Of a DNA stretch of 42,748 bases, positions 34,762 through 42,748 are shown one piece after another. A program made the position numbers and the translations under genes. This stretch comes from UBA961 sp049317525 (GTDB lineage: Bacteria > Bacteroidota > Ignavibacteria > Kapaibacteriales > UBA961). Each line of letters begins with the position of its first letter. Position 1 is the stretch's first letter. A model generated the notes under the pieces. That model was not told where the DNA came from. It worked only from the letters and a program-made list of their open reading frames with translations, and did no database searches. The stretch spans positions 1-42,748 of the forward strand of contig JBMOIC010000022.1 in assembly GCA_049317525.1 (NCBI GenBank). Reading direction: 5' to 3'.

Positions 34762-35840
34762 TATCTTGGGAACGATAATTCCGATTTTTTAATTGAATGT
34801 GAATACACAATATCTTTAACAGTATTATATAATTCGAAAGTTATGCTTGGATCTTTTTGATTCCAGTCTATTGTAATTCCACCAAAATGATTTTCGTGTA
34901 TTTCTTTTCCGATACGATATTTATTTGGTTGTGTAAAATCAGTTGACGTGATACCACTTGATGTAAAATCATATAGAGGATAACAATCAGATGGAGTTTG
35001 TTTTGATACTTCACCAAAGTGTACATCCCCAGAAACAAATAGGATGCCTTCAGCTTTTGTTTTTTTTATCAGATCTATCATTCTTTGTTTTTCGTATGGT
35101 TTAAGGGCCCATAACTCATAGCCATTAAATTCCGAAACAAATTGTGTAGATGACATGATAATTCTTATATCAGCCTGTTTTAATAGCTCGTTTTCTAACC
35201 ATTTCCATTGTTCATCACCTAGCATTTTTGCATTTTTATTTGTATCAACTATATAGTCATTAAGATCTTTACCTGGAATTCCAGCGACAACAGGGGTTCT
35301 AAATGTTCTATTATCAAGCATAATAAACTGTATACGTTTCCCTGTTGGACCCGTAAAATAGCTATGATAAATACCTAGATGATTTCTTCTTTCAGACTTA
35401 AGGGGCTCATTCCAAAATTGAAGAAAAATCTCTTTTGACTCCTCTTTCTTAGGATATTCTAAACCTCCATCATTTACACCATAATCATGGTCATCCCATA
35501 CAGCCAGAATACTAGATTTCTTAACAAGTTTTTTGAATTCTGGTTTTGAGCCAAGCCTATTATACTTGGCTCTTAGAGTATCCATGTTTTCCGTATCACC
35601 ATAGATATTATCTCCTAAATACAGGAATACATCTGGATTCCAATCAGCTGCAACACTAAGTATTGGTTGGGATAAATCTTGATATCCACAAGAACCAAGC
35701 GCAATTTTGCTGATAACTTTATCAGAAGAGGGATACTTAATTTCAGTAGATAAAAGTTCTTTTCCTATTTTAAGATTGTCTGACAATTGAGCAAACAGTA
35801 TGGAAGTATTACATAGTAAAAGTACTAAGAGTAATTTCAT
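34761..35840 (-). CDS. Secreted PhoD-family phosphatase/phosphodiesterase
   Basis: The 359-residue protein has a signal peptide (MKLLLVLLLCNTSILFAQ) and a calcineurin-like metallophosphoesterase domain of the alkaline phosphatase D type. Metal-binding motifs are GSCGYQD, YLGDNIYGD, WDDHDYGVND and VSGDVHFGE. PhoD enzymes are phosphomonoesterases or phosphodiesterases dependent on Fe and Ca. Inside this operon it may free phosphonates from ester-linked lipids or glycans, or supply phosphate directly. It is expected to be periplasmic or outer-membrane; no lipobox was seen. It is joined to the SusD gene by a one-base TAATG overlap. Confidence 0.87.
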   Translation of the reverse strand: MKLLLVLLLCNTSILFAQLSDNLKIGKELLSTEIKYPSSDKVISKIALGSCGYQDLSQPILSVAADWNPDVFLYLGDNIYGDTENMDTLRAKYNRLGSKPEFKKLVKKSSILAVWDDHDYGVNDGGLEYPKKEESKEIFLQFWNEPLKSERRNHLGIYHSYFTGPTGKRIQFIMLDNRTFRTPVVAGIPGKDLNDYIVDTNKNAKMLGDEQWKWLENELLKQADIRIIMSSTQFVSEFNGYELWALKPYEKQRMIDLIKKTKAEGILFVSGDVHFGEVSKQTPSDCYPLYDFTSSGITSTDFTQPNKYRIGKEIHENHFGGITIDWNQKDPSITFELYNTVKDIVYSHSIKKSELSFPR

Positions 35841-37294
35841 TATTTATCCCACCATATTTTAGTATTGATATCATCTGCACCTTGGCGTGAAATTGCTGCA
35901 CTTAAATTAGTAGCATTTAAAGCTTGTTCAGAGAGTGGATATAAGAATCTTGAAGGTATTCTATCACCATTCAAATTTGATTGGCCTGGCTTAAGTTCTG
36001 GCAATCCAGATCTTCTCCAATCTGCCCAAGCCTCCATGCTATGATAAAATAATGATATCCATTTTTGAGTAGCAATTTTAACTAATGGATTACCACTGCT
36101 TAAAGAAACCGCTGATTGAGTTAAGTATGTATCTGGCATTTTGGTATCGAAATAATCAAATGAAGCTTTTACACCATTTTCATAATAAGTAAGAGCTGTT
36201 CCACTTATCAAGCCTTTTTGTGAAGCTTCTGCAAGAATAAATTGCAATTCTGGATATGTCATCATCACGCCTTTTGCAATTTTAATTCCTCTAGCTGTTA
36301 TACATTCTTCAAACCAAAGTGTGCCTACATAGCTAATAGCTCTGCCATTATTTCCATAATTTAATGCATCAACATCACTCAAACCATTTGGAAGCCCTGC
36401 ATATAAAGGAGTAGCAGTAGATGCACTTTCTTCTGTTGGTCTTCCAAATACAATGATTCTTGGATCTTGATAAGCATTAAGTGAATCAGCAAGAGTTTTG
36501 GATAAAGTAAATTCTTTAAATGACCCTACACGATTTGTAGCTTGTGGAAATTGATTTGGGAATGCTGCTAAATATGTAATCGCTGCATTATCGGAATTAT
36601 TTTCAAAAATTGGGAATTGAGAAGGATTGTTAATGATTTCTGAAAATTGAGATTGCACATTCTTTTTAGCAGAAATTCTCATTAACAATCTAAGAGATAA
36701 TGAATTTGCAAATTTCTTCCATTTTGTGATATTTCCAGAATATAGAATATCACCATCAATTGTTTCATTAGTAGAACCAAGCAAAGTATTAGCTTTTTTT
36801 AGATCTGCAAGCATTGCAGTATAAATGGACTCTTGCGTATCATAACTTGGAAGCACTATTCCTTCGCTAGCCTTAACAGCTTGTGTATATGGAATATCGC
36901 CATATAAGTCTGTTAATTGAGAAAAGATATATGAGCGCATAATTAAGCCAATACCAACATAATTAGATTGCCCAGCTGCCTCTGCGGCATTTATCATATT
37001 TCTAACATCTCTTAGAGTAGAATAACCACTATTCCATGGACCACTCACATCACCCCATAAATAACGATCTTCATTTACGAATTGACGTTTTGCGGTATGT
37101 TGAATAACGATATTGCCATAAGACCAAGCATTATCCATCATATTATTAATTGGTGTTCTAATAATATTAGGAAGTAAAAGACCAGGTGTTACATCTACAG
37201 GAGCATTTGGATTTACATTCATATCTTTAAACTCTGACGTACATCCAGAAACTGTCAGAGCTATACAAGCTATTATCAATACTATTTTTTTCAT
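35840..37294 (-). CDS. SusD/RagB family surface lipoprotein
   Basis: The 484-residue lipoprotein has a signal and lipobox VSGC at residue 18, then a SusD-like fold (SusD-like_2 type). It opens NVNPNAPVDVTPGLLLPNI. TPR-like helices in the first half carry MRSYIFSQLTDLYGDIPYTQA. It ends near a conserved WADWRRSGLP...RIPSRFLYP segment. SusD lids capture ligands at the cell surface and hand them to the SusC channel. Most known pairs take up glycans or peptides. Here the operon suggests a phosphonate-bearing ligand, which is an inference. The gene follows susC by 27 bases. Confidence 0.92.
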   Translation of the reverse strand: MKKIVLIIACIALTVSGCTSEFKDMNVNPNAPVDVTPGLLLPNIIRTPINNMMDNAWSYGNIVIQHTAKRQFVNEDRYLWGDVSGPWNSGYSTLRDVRNMINAAEAAGQSNYVGIGLIMRSYIFSQLTDLYGDIPYTQAVKASEGIVLPSYDTQESIYTAMLADLKKANTLLGSTNETIDGDILYSGNITKWKKFANSLSLRLLMRISAKKNVQSQFSEIINNPSQFPIFENNSDNAAITYLAAFPNQFPQATNRVGSFKEFTLSKTLADSLNAYQDPRIIVFGRPTEESASTATPLYAGLPNGLSDVDALNYGNNGRAISYVGTLWFEECITARGIKIAKGVMMTYPELQFILAEASQKGLISGTALTYYENGVKASFDYFDTKMPDTYLTQSAVSLSSGNPLVKIATQKWISLFYHSMEAWADWRRSGLPELKPGQSNLNGDRIPSRFLYPLSEQALNATNLSAAISRQGADDINTKIWWDK

Positions 37295-37321
37295 TTGTAT
37301 ATATCCTTAATCCAATAATTA

Positions 37322-40300
37322 TTACAGTGAGAAATTTACATTAAAACCATAACTGCGAGTAGTTGGAATTTGCATTGCTTCAATACCAGGTATTGCAGTA
37401 CCACCATTAAATCCCATTGTTTCTGGGTCTATATGTGGAACTTCTGATGATAGCCATAAATTTCGGCCAACAAAAGTAAGATTAACATTACGAAGCGATA
37501 AACCTAATCCTGTCCAAAATGTATTTGGCACTGCATATCCAATTCTTACTTCACGAAGCTTTATAAAACTTGCATCATATGTACTTGGTTCTACGATACG
37601 TCTTCCATTAGTGATAGCAGTATGCCATTCTCTTGAAGTAATTTTTGTCATACCAGATTCTGATGTATTTGACTTATACCCAACAAACTCAGTATTTGTT
37701 CCTTTTACCAATGTTTCAGCACCGGTAGTTTTATCTTTATAAACTTCTACAACACCTGGTGAATATACCCCATTACCTTCTTTTGTAATATCATAACCAT
37801 CGGCTCTACCTTCTAGGGTTTCAATAATTTGACCACCTTCTCTTCCTACAGTTTGAGTATGAGAATATACTTGTCCACCAACTCGTATATCTAATAAGAA
37901 ACCAATTGTGAAATTTGATATAGTAAATGAATTGTTAACACCTAGCATCCAGTCTGGATTATAATTTCCAAGCAAAATTCTAGAAGTTGTTTCACGAGGT
38001 CTTGCAACATAATTTGTACTAACTACATTGCCATTTGCATCTTTTACTGTTTCAGTTCTAACATTATTGATTACTTGTCCATAAAAAGGACTATTCACAT
38101 CTTTAACTCTTTCATAACCAATACCATACATAGAACCCATTCTTTCACCAACTCTGGCTTCTATAAATACATTGTTTTTTGAAGCTAATACATAGCTATT
38201 AATTCCATCAGCTAATGAAATAACTTCAGATATATTTCTAGATGCATTTAGATTAATATCCCAACGTAATTCTGGCATATCGATTGGCGTTGCATTTGCC
38301 ATAATTTCAAAGCCATAATTGCGAATTTCTCCTGCATTAATAACTTTTTCGCTATATCCAGTTGAAGCCGACAATGGAATTGGAAGTATTTGATTTTTTG
38401 AATTTACATCGTAATAGGTAATATCTAAACCAAGTTTATTATCAAAAAATTGAACATTGAATCCAGTTTCAATAGATGTTGATATTTCTGGTTTCAAGTT
38501 TGCATTTGCAAGTCTACTTGATTGTGCAAATGTTCTAAAATCACCAAATGGATTTTGAGCAGCAAATGAAGCTTGCAATTGATATGGATCTGTATCATTA
38601 CCTACTTGAGCAGCTCCTAATCGTACTTTAGCAAAATTGATAAATGATGGCATTGATACCATATCACTAATTACTGCACTAAAGTTTGCAGAAGGGTAAA
38701 AATAGGAGTTGTTTTCAGATGGAAGTGTAGATGACCAATCATTACGTGCTGTAAATTCTGCAAACAGCATATTTTTATAAGCTAAACTTGCATTACCGTA
38801 TATAGAATTTATTACTTTATTAGAAACAAATTGAGACTGTTGCAATTCAACCTTTGTATTACTTAAATTATATACTTCAGGGATTAACAATTGAGGAGCT
38901 GTAATTTCTAGAATGTTATTTTTTTGATTCATGTGATTGGCACCTGCTGTAATGCCAACTTTGAAATCATCATTAATCGGAATCAATGCATTCACTAATA
39001 CATCATTATTCCATTCTAAAAAGTTAATATTTTCTGTTCTATATGTACCAAATTTGAATCGCTGTGTACTAAATGCACGCTTACGGTCTCTAATCTCATC
39101 GCTTGCATCTATACCAGTTCGAAGTTGAACATTTACAAAATCATTAAATTCATATTTGATAGATGTATTGCCAAATACTCTGTTTTGATCCATCGCATTT
39201 GTATTTTCAAATAAATTAAAGTATGGATTATCATGATAATTGTAGTTGAAACCAAATTGTGATAATCCTTCTCTATTATTTTGCCAATAATCTCTGCTAT
39301 TATCTAAATTAACTTGTCTACCAAGCCAGCAAGAAAATAGATACATTAAATTTTCTGTTCCATAACTAAGAACAGGCCTATTGCTACTTGTTGTTTTAAC
39401 ATAATTCACAACAGCTTTAGCAGATAATTGTTTTGACAATTGATATCCACCAGAAAAAGCTACTGTATTTCTTTTTAAATCTGTATTAGGAACTATACCT
39501 GTTTGATCTAGATTAGTAAATGACAATCTAAAATCGCCATTAATATTATTTCCAGTAATAGAAACATTATTTGTTGATGTTCTTCCTAATTCAAAGAAAT
39601 TGTTAATATTATCTGGTTGAGCAATCCATGGTGTAGGCACAATTACTGAACCAGCCGGAGCACTCAAGTCTCCACCACGATAATCAATTAATTGTCCATT
39701 TAATGTTCTAGGTGAGTCAAATTGAGGTAAGTTTAATGATGGGTCAAACTTAGGGCCCCAACTTTCATCAACACCATCATTCAATCCGCCTCCACCCCCA
39801 TTCTTATACTCAAATTTACCGTTCAAACCTTGTCCATATACATTTTGATATTCTGGCATTACTAATGCAGATTCAAAAGTTAGATTTGAATTGACACTTA
39901 CCCCAATACCTTGAGTACCTTTTCCACTTTTTGTGGTTATTAGAATAACGCCATTATTAGCTCTTGAACCATATAATGCCGTAGCATTTGGCCCTTTTAA
40001 AACATTTATTGTTTCTATATCATCAGGATTTATGTTACCAGCTCCATTGCCATAATCTACTTCTAGAAAAGATCTTCCAGCAGATCCAACTTGTTGATTA
40101 GAAATAGGAACACCATCGATTACATATAGAGGCTGATTATTACTAATATTTAAAGATCTTTCCCCTCTTATAGATACCCTAGAACTACCTCCAACTCCTG
40201 ATGGAGATCCAACAACTGTAACACCAGCAATTTTACCGGCTAATTGATTTACAACATTTGACTCTCTGGCTACAGATATTGAATTATTGTCAATACTTTG

Positions 40301-40687
40301 TGTAGCATACCCAACACTTCTTTTCTCTTTTTCGATACCCAATGCTGTTACAACAACATCACCTGATTTTATTGATTGAGTTTGTAAAACAACAATAACA
40401 TTACCAGATTTGTCAATAGGAATAGTAACAGAAGTATATCCTAGTAATGATACTGTTAAAGAATCTGTTTTGCCTTCTGTACCTATTTTGAAACTTCCAT
40501 CAGTAGCGCTAAATGCACCATATTTTGTACCTTTTACACGAACAGATGCTCCTCTTAATGAGAGGCCATCTTTATCTCGAACTGTACCAGAAACTTGTGC
40601 ACTTTGTGCTTTTAATGAAACACTTCCTAATATGCAAACTATAAACATAGTCACATATTTCGATAATCGGGTCATGAAAATGTACAT
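37322..40687 (-). CDS. SusC/RagA family TonB-linked outer-membrane transporter
   Basis: The 1121-residue protein is the first gene of the operon. Visible parts are a signal peptide (ending near VSLKAQ), a carboxypeptidase-D-like domain (VSGTVRDKDGLSLRGASVRV), and the region GDVVVTALGIEKEKRSVGYA before the plug. The plug carries NVVNQLAGKIAGVTVVG, VSIRGERSL, NNQPLYVIDGVPI and NVLKGPNATALYGSRANNGV. A long barrel ends MQIPTTRSYGFNVNFSL. It imports ligands using TonB energy with the SusD lid. An alternative start is M5 (MTRLSKYV), which directly begins the signal peptide. No exact -7 box was found upstream. Confidence 0.95.
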   Translation of the reverse strand: MYIFMTRLSKYVTMFIVCILGSVSLKAQSAQVSGTVRDKDGLSLRGASVRVKGTKYGAFSATDGSFKIGTEGKTDSLTVSLLGYTSVTIPIDKSGNVIVVLQTQSIKSGDVVVTALGIEKEKRSVGYATQSIDNNSISVARESNVVNQLAGKIAGVTVVGSPSGVGGSSRVSIRGERSLNISNNQPLYVIDGVPISNQQVGSAGRSFLEVDYGNGAGNINPDDIETINVLKGPNATALYGSRANNGVILITTKSGKGTQGIGVSVNSNLTFESALVMPEYQNVYGQGLNGKFEYKNGGGGGLNDGVDESWGPKFDPSLNLPQFDSPRTLNGQLIDYRGGDLSAPAGSVIVPTPWIAQPDNINNFFELGRTSTNNVSITGNNINGDFRLSFTNLDQTGIVPNTDLKRNTVAFSGGYQLSKQLSAKAVVNYVKTTSSNRPVLSYGTENLMYLFSCWLGRQVNLDNSRDYWQNNREGLSQFGFNYNYHDNPYFNLFENTNAMDQNRVFGNTSIKYEFNDFVNVQLRTGIDASDEIRDRKRAFSTQRFKFGTYRTENINFLEWNNDVLVNALIPINDDFKVGITAGANHMNQKNNILEITAPQLLIPEVYNLSNTKVELQQSQFVSNKVINSIYGNASLAYKNMLFAEFTARNDWSSTLPSENNSYFYPSANFSAVISDMVSMPSFINFAKVRLGAAQVGNDTDPYQLQASFAAQNPFGDFRTFAQSSRLANANLKPEISTSIETGFNVQFFDNKLGLDITYYDVNSKNQILPIPLSASTGYSEKVINAGEIRNYGFEIMANATPIDMPELRWDINLNASRNISEVISLADGINSYVLASKNNVFIEARVGERMGSMYGIGYERVKDVNSPFYGQVINNVRTETVKDANGNVVSTNYVARPRETTSRILLGNYNPDWMLGVNNSFTISNFTIGFLLDIRVGGQVYSHTQTVGREGGQIIETLEGRADGYDITKEGNGVYSPGVVEVYKDKTTGAETLVKGTNTEFVGYKSNTSESGMTKITSREWHTAITNGRRIVEPSTYDASFIKLREVRIGYAVPNTFWTGLGLSLRNVNLTFVGRNLWLSSEVPHIDPETMGFNGGTAIPGIEAMQIPTTRSYGFNVNFSL

Positions 40688-41026
40688 ACCATACCATAAA
40701 TTTGGTTAAAAATACAAGATGTTGATTTGTTTTTTTATTTAACTTTTCAAATTTATCATATGTACTATTTTACAATCATTATCTTACTGTAATCAATATG
40801 TTAACAAAATTATTTAATGTTACTATTAGTTTAAAGTGTGAATATCTGACGTTATATTCATAGTTAATTTGTAATTATTTTATTGTTTTTTTAGATTTTA
40901 AATCCTTTGATAATTATTATTCCCATATTTAAGATATACCTTAAAGGCGCAAATCTTAACAAATGATTCTACAGGAATATATTATAGTAATTCTTCAATA
41001 ATATTGTTCAACCCTATTATTAGCCC
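40688..41026. other. Non-coding gap upstream of susC
   Basis: This very AT-rich gap of 339 bases must hold the promoter of the eight-gene operon. I found no exact TAnnTTTG on the minus strand and no convincing tandem Pho-box repeats. Single TTTACA (near 40769) and TTAACA (near 40801) hexamers occur but without regular spacing. The right end carries weak extra similarity to the HAD gene tail (gcccctaatt). Confidence 0.5.
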
Positions 41027-41215
41027 CTAATTAATTAATATTATTCCACGATTACCACATACAATTCCCAAGAAATTGATTCCAAGATTTTTTGCTGCCA
41101 GTAAATCCCATGGACCATCGCCAATATACGTTATAGCAGAGAAAGTATCTTTATTATAGAACAGACTACAATCTTTAATACATTGTTTGATAATATTAAC
41201 TCTTTCAATAATCAT
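41027..41215 (-). pseudogene. Decayed partial copy of the HAD hydrolase gene
   Basis: The 62-codon open frame encodes only the motif III-IV part of the operon's HAD enzyme: ERVNIIKQCIKDCSLFYNKD, then ITYIGDGPWDLLAAKNLGI and GNRGIIL. Over 57 aligned residues it differs at 8 positions. It lacks the nucleophile motif and cap, and the end is cut short. It cannot be an active HAD enzyme. It is on the same strand as the intact gene and lies upstream of susC. Confidence 0.88.
41040..41209 (-). repeat. Direct repeat, copy B (HAD remnant upstream of susC)
   Basis: This copy aligns without gaps to 30502-30671 over 170 bases with 13 mismatches counted by eye. Several mismatches change the protein (for instance S to P next to motif IV), which fits relaxed selection on this copy. 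Confidence 0.9.
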
Positions 41216-41311
41216 ACATTTTTTTAAAAAAATATGTAACTATATCTTAATTTGAAGCTGAGAATTAATTAATCAATAGAATTATAAAAAACTACCCTAA
41301 GCAATTATCTT

Positions 41312-42238
41312 ATGAATACAATATTTGGAGAATTTTTTATTTTGATTGTGTTGGGTTTTATTTGGCGTTTTATAAAAGGGGTTCCTAGTTCGGCAATGGT
41401 AAGGTCTTCAATAAGTAGCTTGGTATTATATCTTTTATTGCCATTACTCACTTTTGGAGTTATATATAATGCTCCATTTAATCAAGATAGTTGGGAAATC
41501 CCACTTATTGGATTTATTGTCACAATCTCATGTATTGTTTTTTCTTGGGGAATTTATACTCTCATTAAAAAGATCTTTCCCAATACCATAACTGATAAAT
41601 CTATTGGAAGTATTATCCTTGGAGCATCTTGGGGAAATTCACAACATCTTGGCTTACCTGTCCTTATAGGGGTTGTGGGGTCTAAATATGCTTATGTAGC
41701 TCTTCTTTATAGCAATATGGCTTCTACACCATTACTGTTTGTTCTGGGATCAATCATCGCTGGATATTTTTCAGAAGAGGGTATGTCATTTACAAAGAGA
41801 TGTATTCATGGACTCAAAAAACTACTAATACTTCCTCCTTTGATTGCAATGATTGCTGCTTTTATATGTAGATATTTTAATATTGAGATTCATCCAGTTT
41901 TATTGAAAACTTGTTCATTTGCTGGAAATGCTACTTCTCCATTAATGATGATTTCACTAGGAATGGCATTGTCTATACCCAAGATTACTTCCATTCTATT
42001 AGTATTTCCTGCAGCTATTATCAGGAATATTATTGGACCTCTTATAGCATATCTATTTCTCAATATGATGTACATCGATGCGGCAATTTCAGAATCATTA
42101 CTTTTAGAAGCTGGAATGCCCTCAATGATATTAGCTCTCATCATTGCAGAAGATAATAACTTAGACACTGAATTATTGGCTCAATTAATCACAATATCAA
42201 CATTACTTTCATTTATTACATTGCCCTTTTTATCTTAA
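41312..42238 (+). CDS. AEC-family transporter (auxin efflux carrier-like)
   Basis: The 308-residue inner-membrane protein has about ten hydrophobic helices and AEC family features. These are an N-terminal half with LVLYLLLPLLTFGVIYNAPF, the ASWGNSQHLGLPVLIGVVG segment (N and GLP motif in the fourth helix), a repeat in the second half (ATSPLMMISLGMAL) and a final LLLEAGMPSMILALIIAE. Bacterial members move carboxylates such as malate or malonate, and the substrate here is unknown. It is divergent from the phosphonate operon across 624 bases that include the HAD remnant, so a functional link is not implied. Confidence 0.85.
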   Translation: MNTIFGEFFILIVLGFIWRFIKGVPSSAMVRSSISSLVLYLLLPLLTFGVIYNAPFNQDSWEIPLIGFIVTISCIVFSWGIYTLIKKIFPNTITDKSIGSIILGASWGNSQHLGLPVLIGVVGSKYAYVALLYSNMASTPLLFVLGSIIAGYFSEEGMSFTKRCIHGLKKLLILPPLIAMIAAFICRYFNIEIHPVLLKTCSFAGNATSPLMMISLGMALSIPKITSILLVFPAAIIRNIIGPLIAYLFLNMMYIDAAISESLLLEAGMPSMILALIIAEDNNLDTELLAQLITISTLLSFITLPFLS

Positions 42239-42317
42239 AGGATATTCATAGTCTTTCTTTGTTTTTTGGGAAAAATAGATAATGAATTATTCAAGCTATA
42301 TGAATCTATATTCTTGG

Positions 42318-42748
42318 CTATTTCTTTCCTCTTCTTACTGTTTTTTTTCCCTGACTAAATTTTGAAGCATTTGATGATTTATGAGATTTTGCAGTACTTT
42401 TATGCTTTGATGGATATGAATTCTTTTTTGATGATGTTGGCATTATTTTTTTCTTAGTATCAGCTGTTGATGTACTAAGCAGTTTATCGATTATGTCCAT
42501 TTCACTTTTTGTCAGATCTCTCCAATCCCCAATTGGCAAACCCTTCAAACCAATATTCATGATACGTGTTCTTTCTAATTTAATTACTTCATAACCATAG
42601 TGTTCGCACATTCTGCGAATTTGTCTATTTAATCCTTGGATAAGAATAATTCTGAAGGTATTTGGAGTGATAAGCTCAACCTTACATTTTTTTGTCATTA
42701 TACCTAGCATAGGTACACCATTAGCCATAGAACTTATCACAGTTTGAG
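42318..42748 (-). CDS. rluF: RluF/RsuA-family pseudouridine synthase, C-terminal part (gene runs off the window)
   Basis: The visible 142 codons hold the end of an RsuA/RluB/RluF-type catalytic domain. The family signature GLNRQIRRMCEHYGYEV is followed by LERTRIMNIGLKGLPIGDWR, which best fits RluF (23S rRNA U2604 synthase). The catalytic Asp and S4 domain lie beyond the window edge. The tail of about 60 residues is rich in Lys, Ser, Thr and His and is basic (ending GKKTVRRGKK), which may aid rRNA binding. The frame continues to the right without a start in view. Confidence 0.85.
   Translation of the reverse strand, partial: QTVISSMANGVPMLGIMTKKCKVELITPNTFRIILIQGLNRQIRRMCEHYGYEVIKLERTRIMNIGLKGLPIGDWRDLTKSEMDIIDKLLSTSTADTKKKIMPTSSKKNSYPSKHKSTAKSHKSSNASKFSQGKKTVRRGKK

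Noticed and set aside
40765..40810. Possible Pho box (TTTACA and TTAACA hexamers) upstream of susC
   Set aside because: The hexamers are not at the regular 11-base spacing of PhoP-type boxes, and such words are expected by chance in this AT-rich gap.
42239..42317. Terminator between the AEC transporter and pseudouridine synthase genes
   Set aside because: The 79-base gap is A/T-rich with T-runs but has no stem of useful length.
1..42748. CRISPR array, tRNA genes, rRNA, transposase genes, prophage genes
   Set aside because: No regularly spaced repeats, cloverleaf-like sequences with conserved T-loop motifs, transposase domains or phage structural genes were seen on either strand.

Overview
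The window is AT-rich chromosomal DNA from a member of the Bacteroidota/Chlorobiota/Kapabacteria side of the bacterial tree. The signs are a SusC/SusD pair, a second TonB receptor paired with a DUF4249 lipoprotein, a secreted subtilase ending in a type IX secretion (T9SS) sorting-like domain, a short histone H1-like protein, and several promoters matching the Bacteroidota -7 box TAnnTTTG. No rRNA, tRNA, CRISPR array or transposase gene was seen.

Left part (1-12736) is mostly housekeeping. It holds the start of an unassigned membrane protein, a small secreted Cys/Lys-rich protein with a C(UUCG)G terminator, a cysteine desulfurase, and a grpE-dnaJ-ComEA-like operon. An RNase E/G follows, with a large insertion in its S1 region and an H1-like protein just downstream. 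Then come a DUF6544 protein, an orphan nuoF, a DJ-1-like protein, phoH coupled to a methyltransferase, and a LysM protein with a coiled-coil lipoprotein.

Middle part (12830-30177) is rich in envelope and signalling genes. It has a 1434-residue subtilase with FG-GAP-like repeats, an intergenic region that may encode a structured RNA, a BBP2-like porin, and a DsbD system with a stand-alone DsbD-alpha paralogue. It continues with the TonB receptor/DUF4249 pair, pdxJ, a Bor-family lipoprotein, an M43 zinc metalloprotease lipoprotein, a TPR-adenylate cyclase and a Cache-domain lipoprotein.

Right part (30426-40687) is the most interesting. Eight minus-strand genes are packed with overlaps or gaps of 27 bases or less, in the order SusC, SusD, PhoD-like phosphatase, PhnX-like phosphonatase, TIGR03364-type FAD oxidoreductase, PhnZ-like HD oxygenase, DUF5690 transporter, HAD hydrolase. 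This looks like a self-contained aminophosphonate utilisation locus. It joins outer-membrane SusCD import to two different C-P bond-cleaving enzymes, with no PhnCDE transporter, PhnW transaminase or C-P lyase in view. A decayed second copy of the terminal HAD gene lies upstream of susC in the same orientation. It matches the intact gene over 170 ungapped bases at about 92% identity by eye, and suggests a past tandem duplication of the locus. The window ends with an AEC-family transporter and the 3' part of an RluF-like pseudouridine synthase gene.

All calls come from reading the sequence and knowledge of the families; no database search was run.
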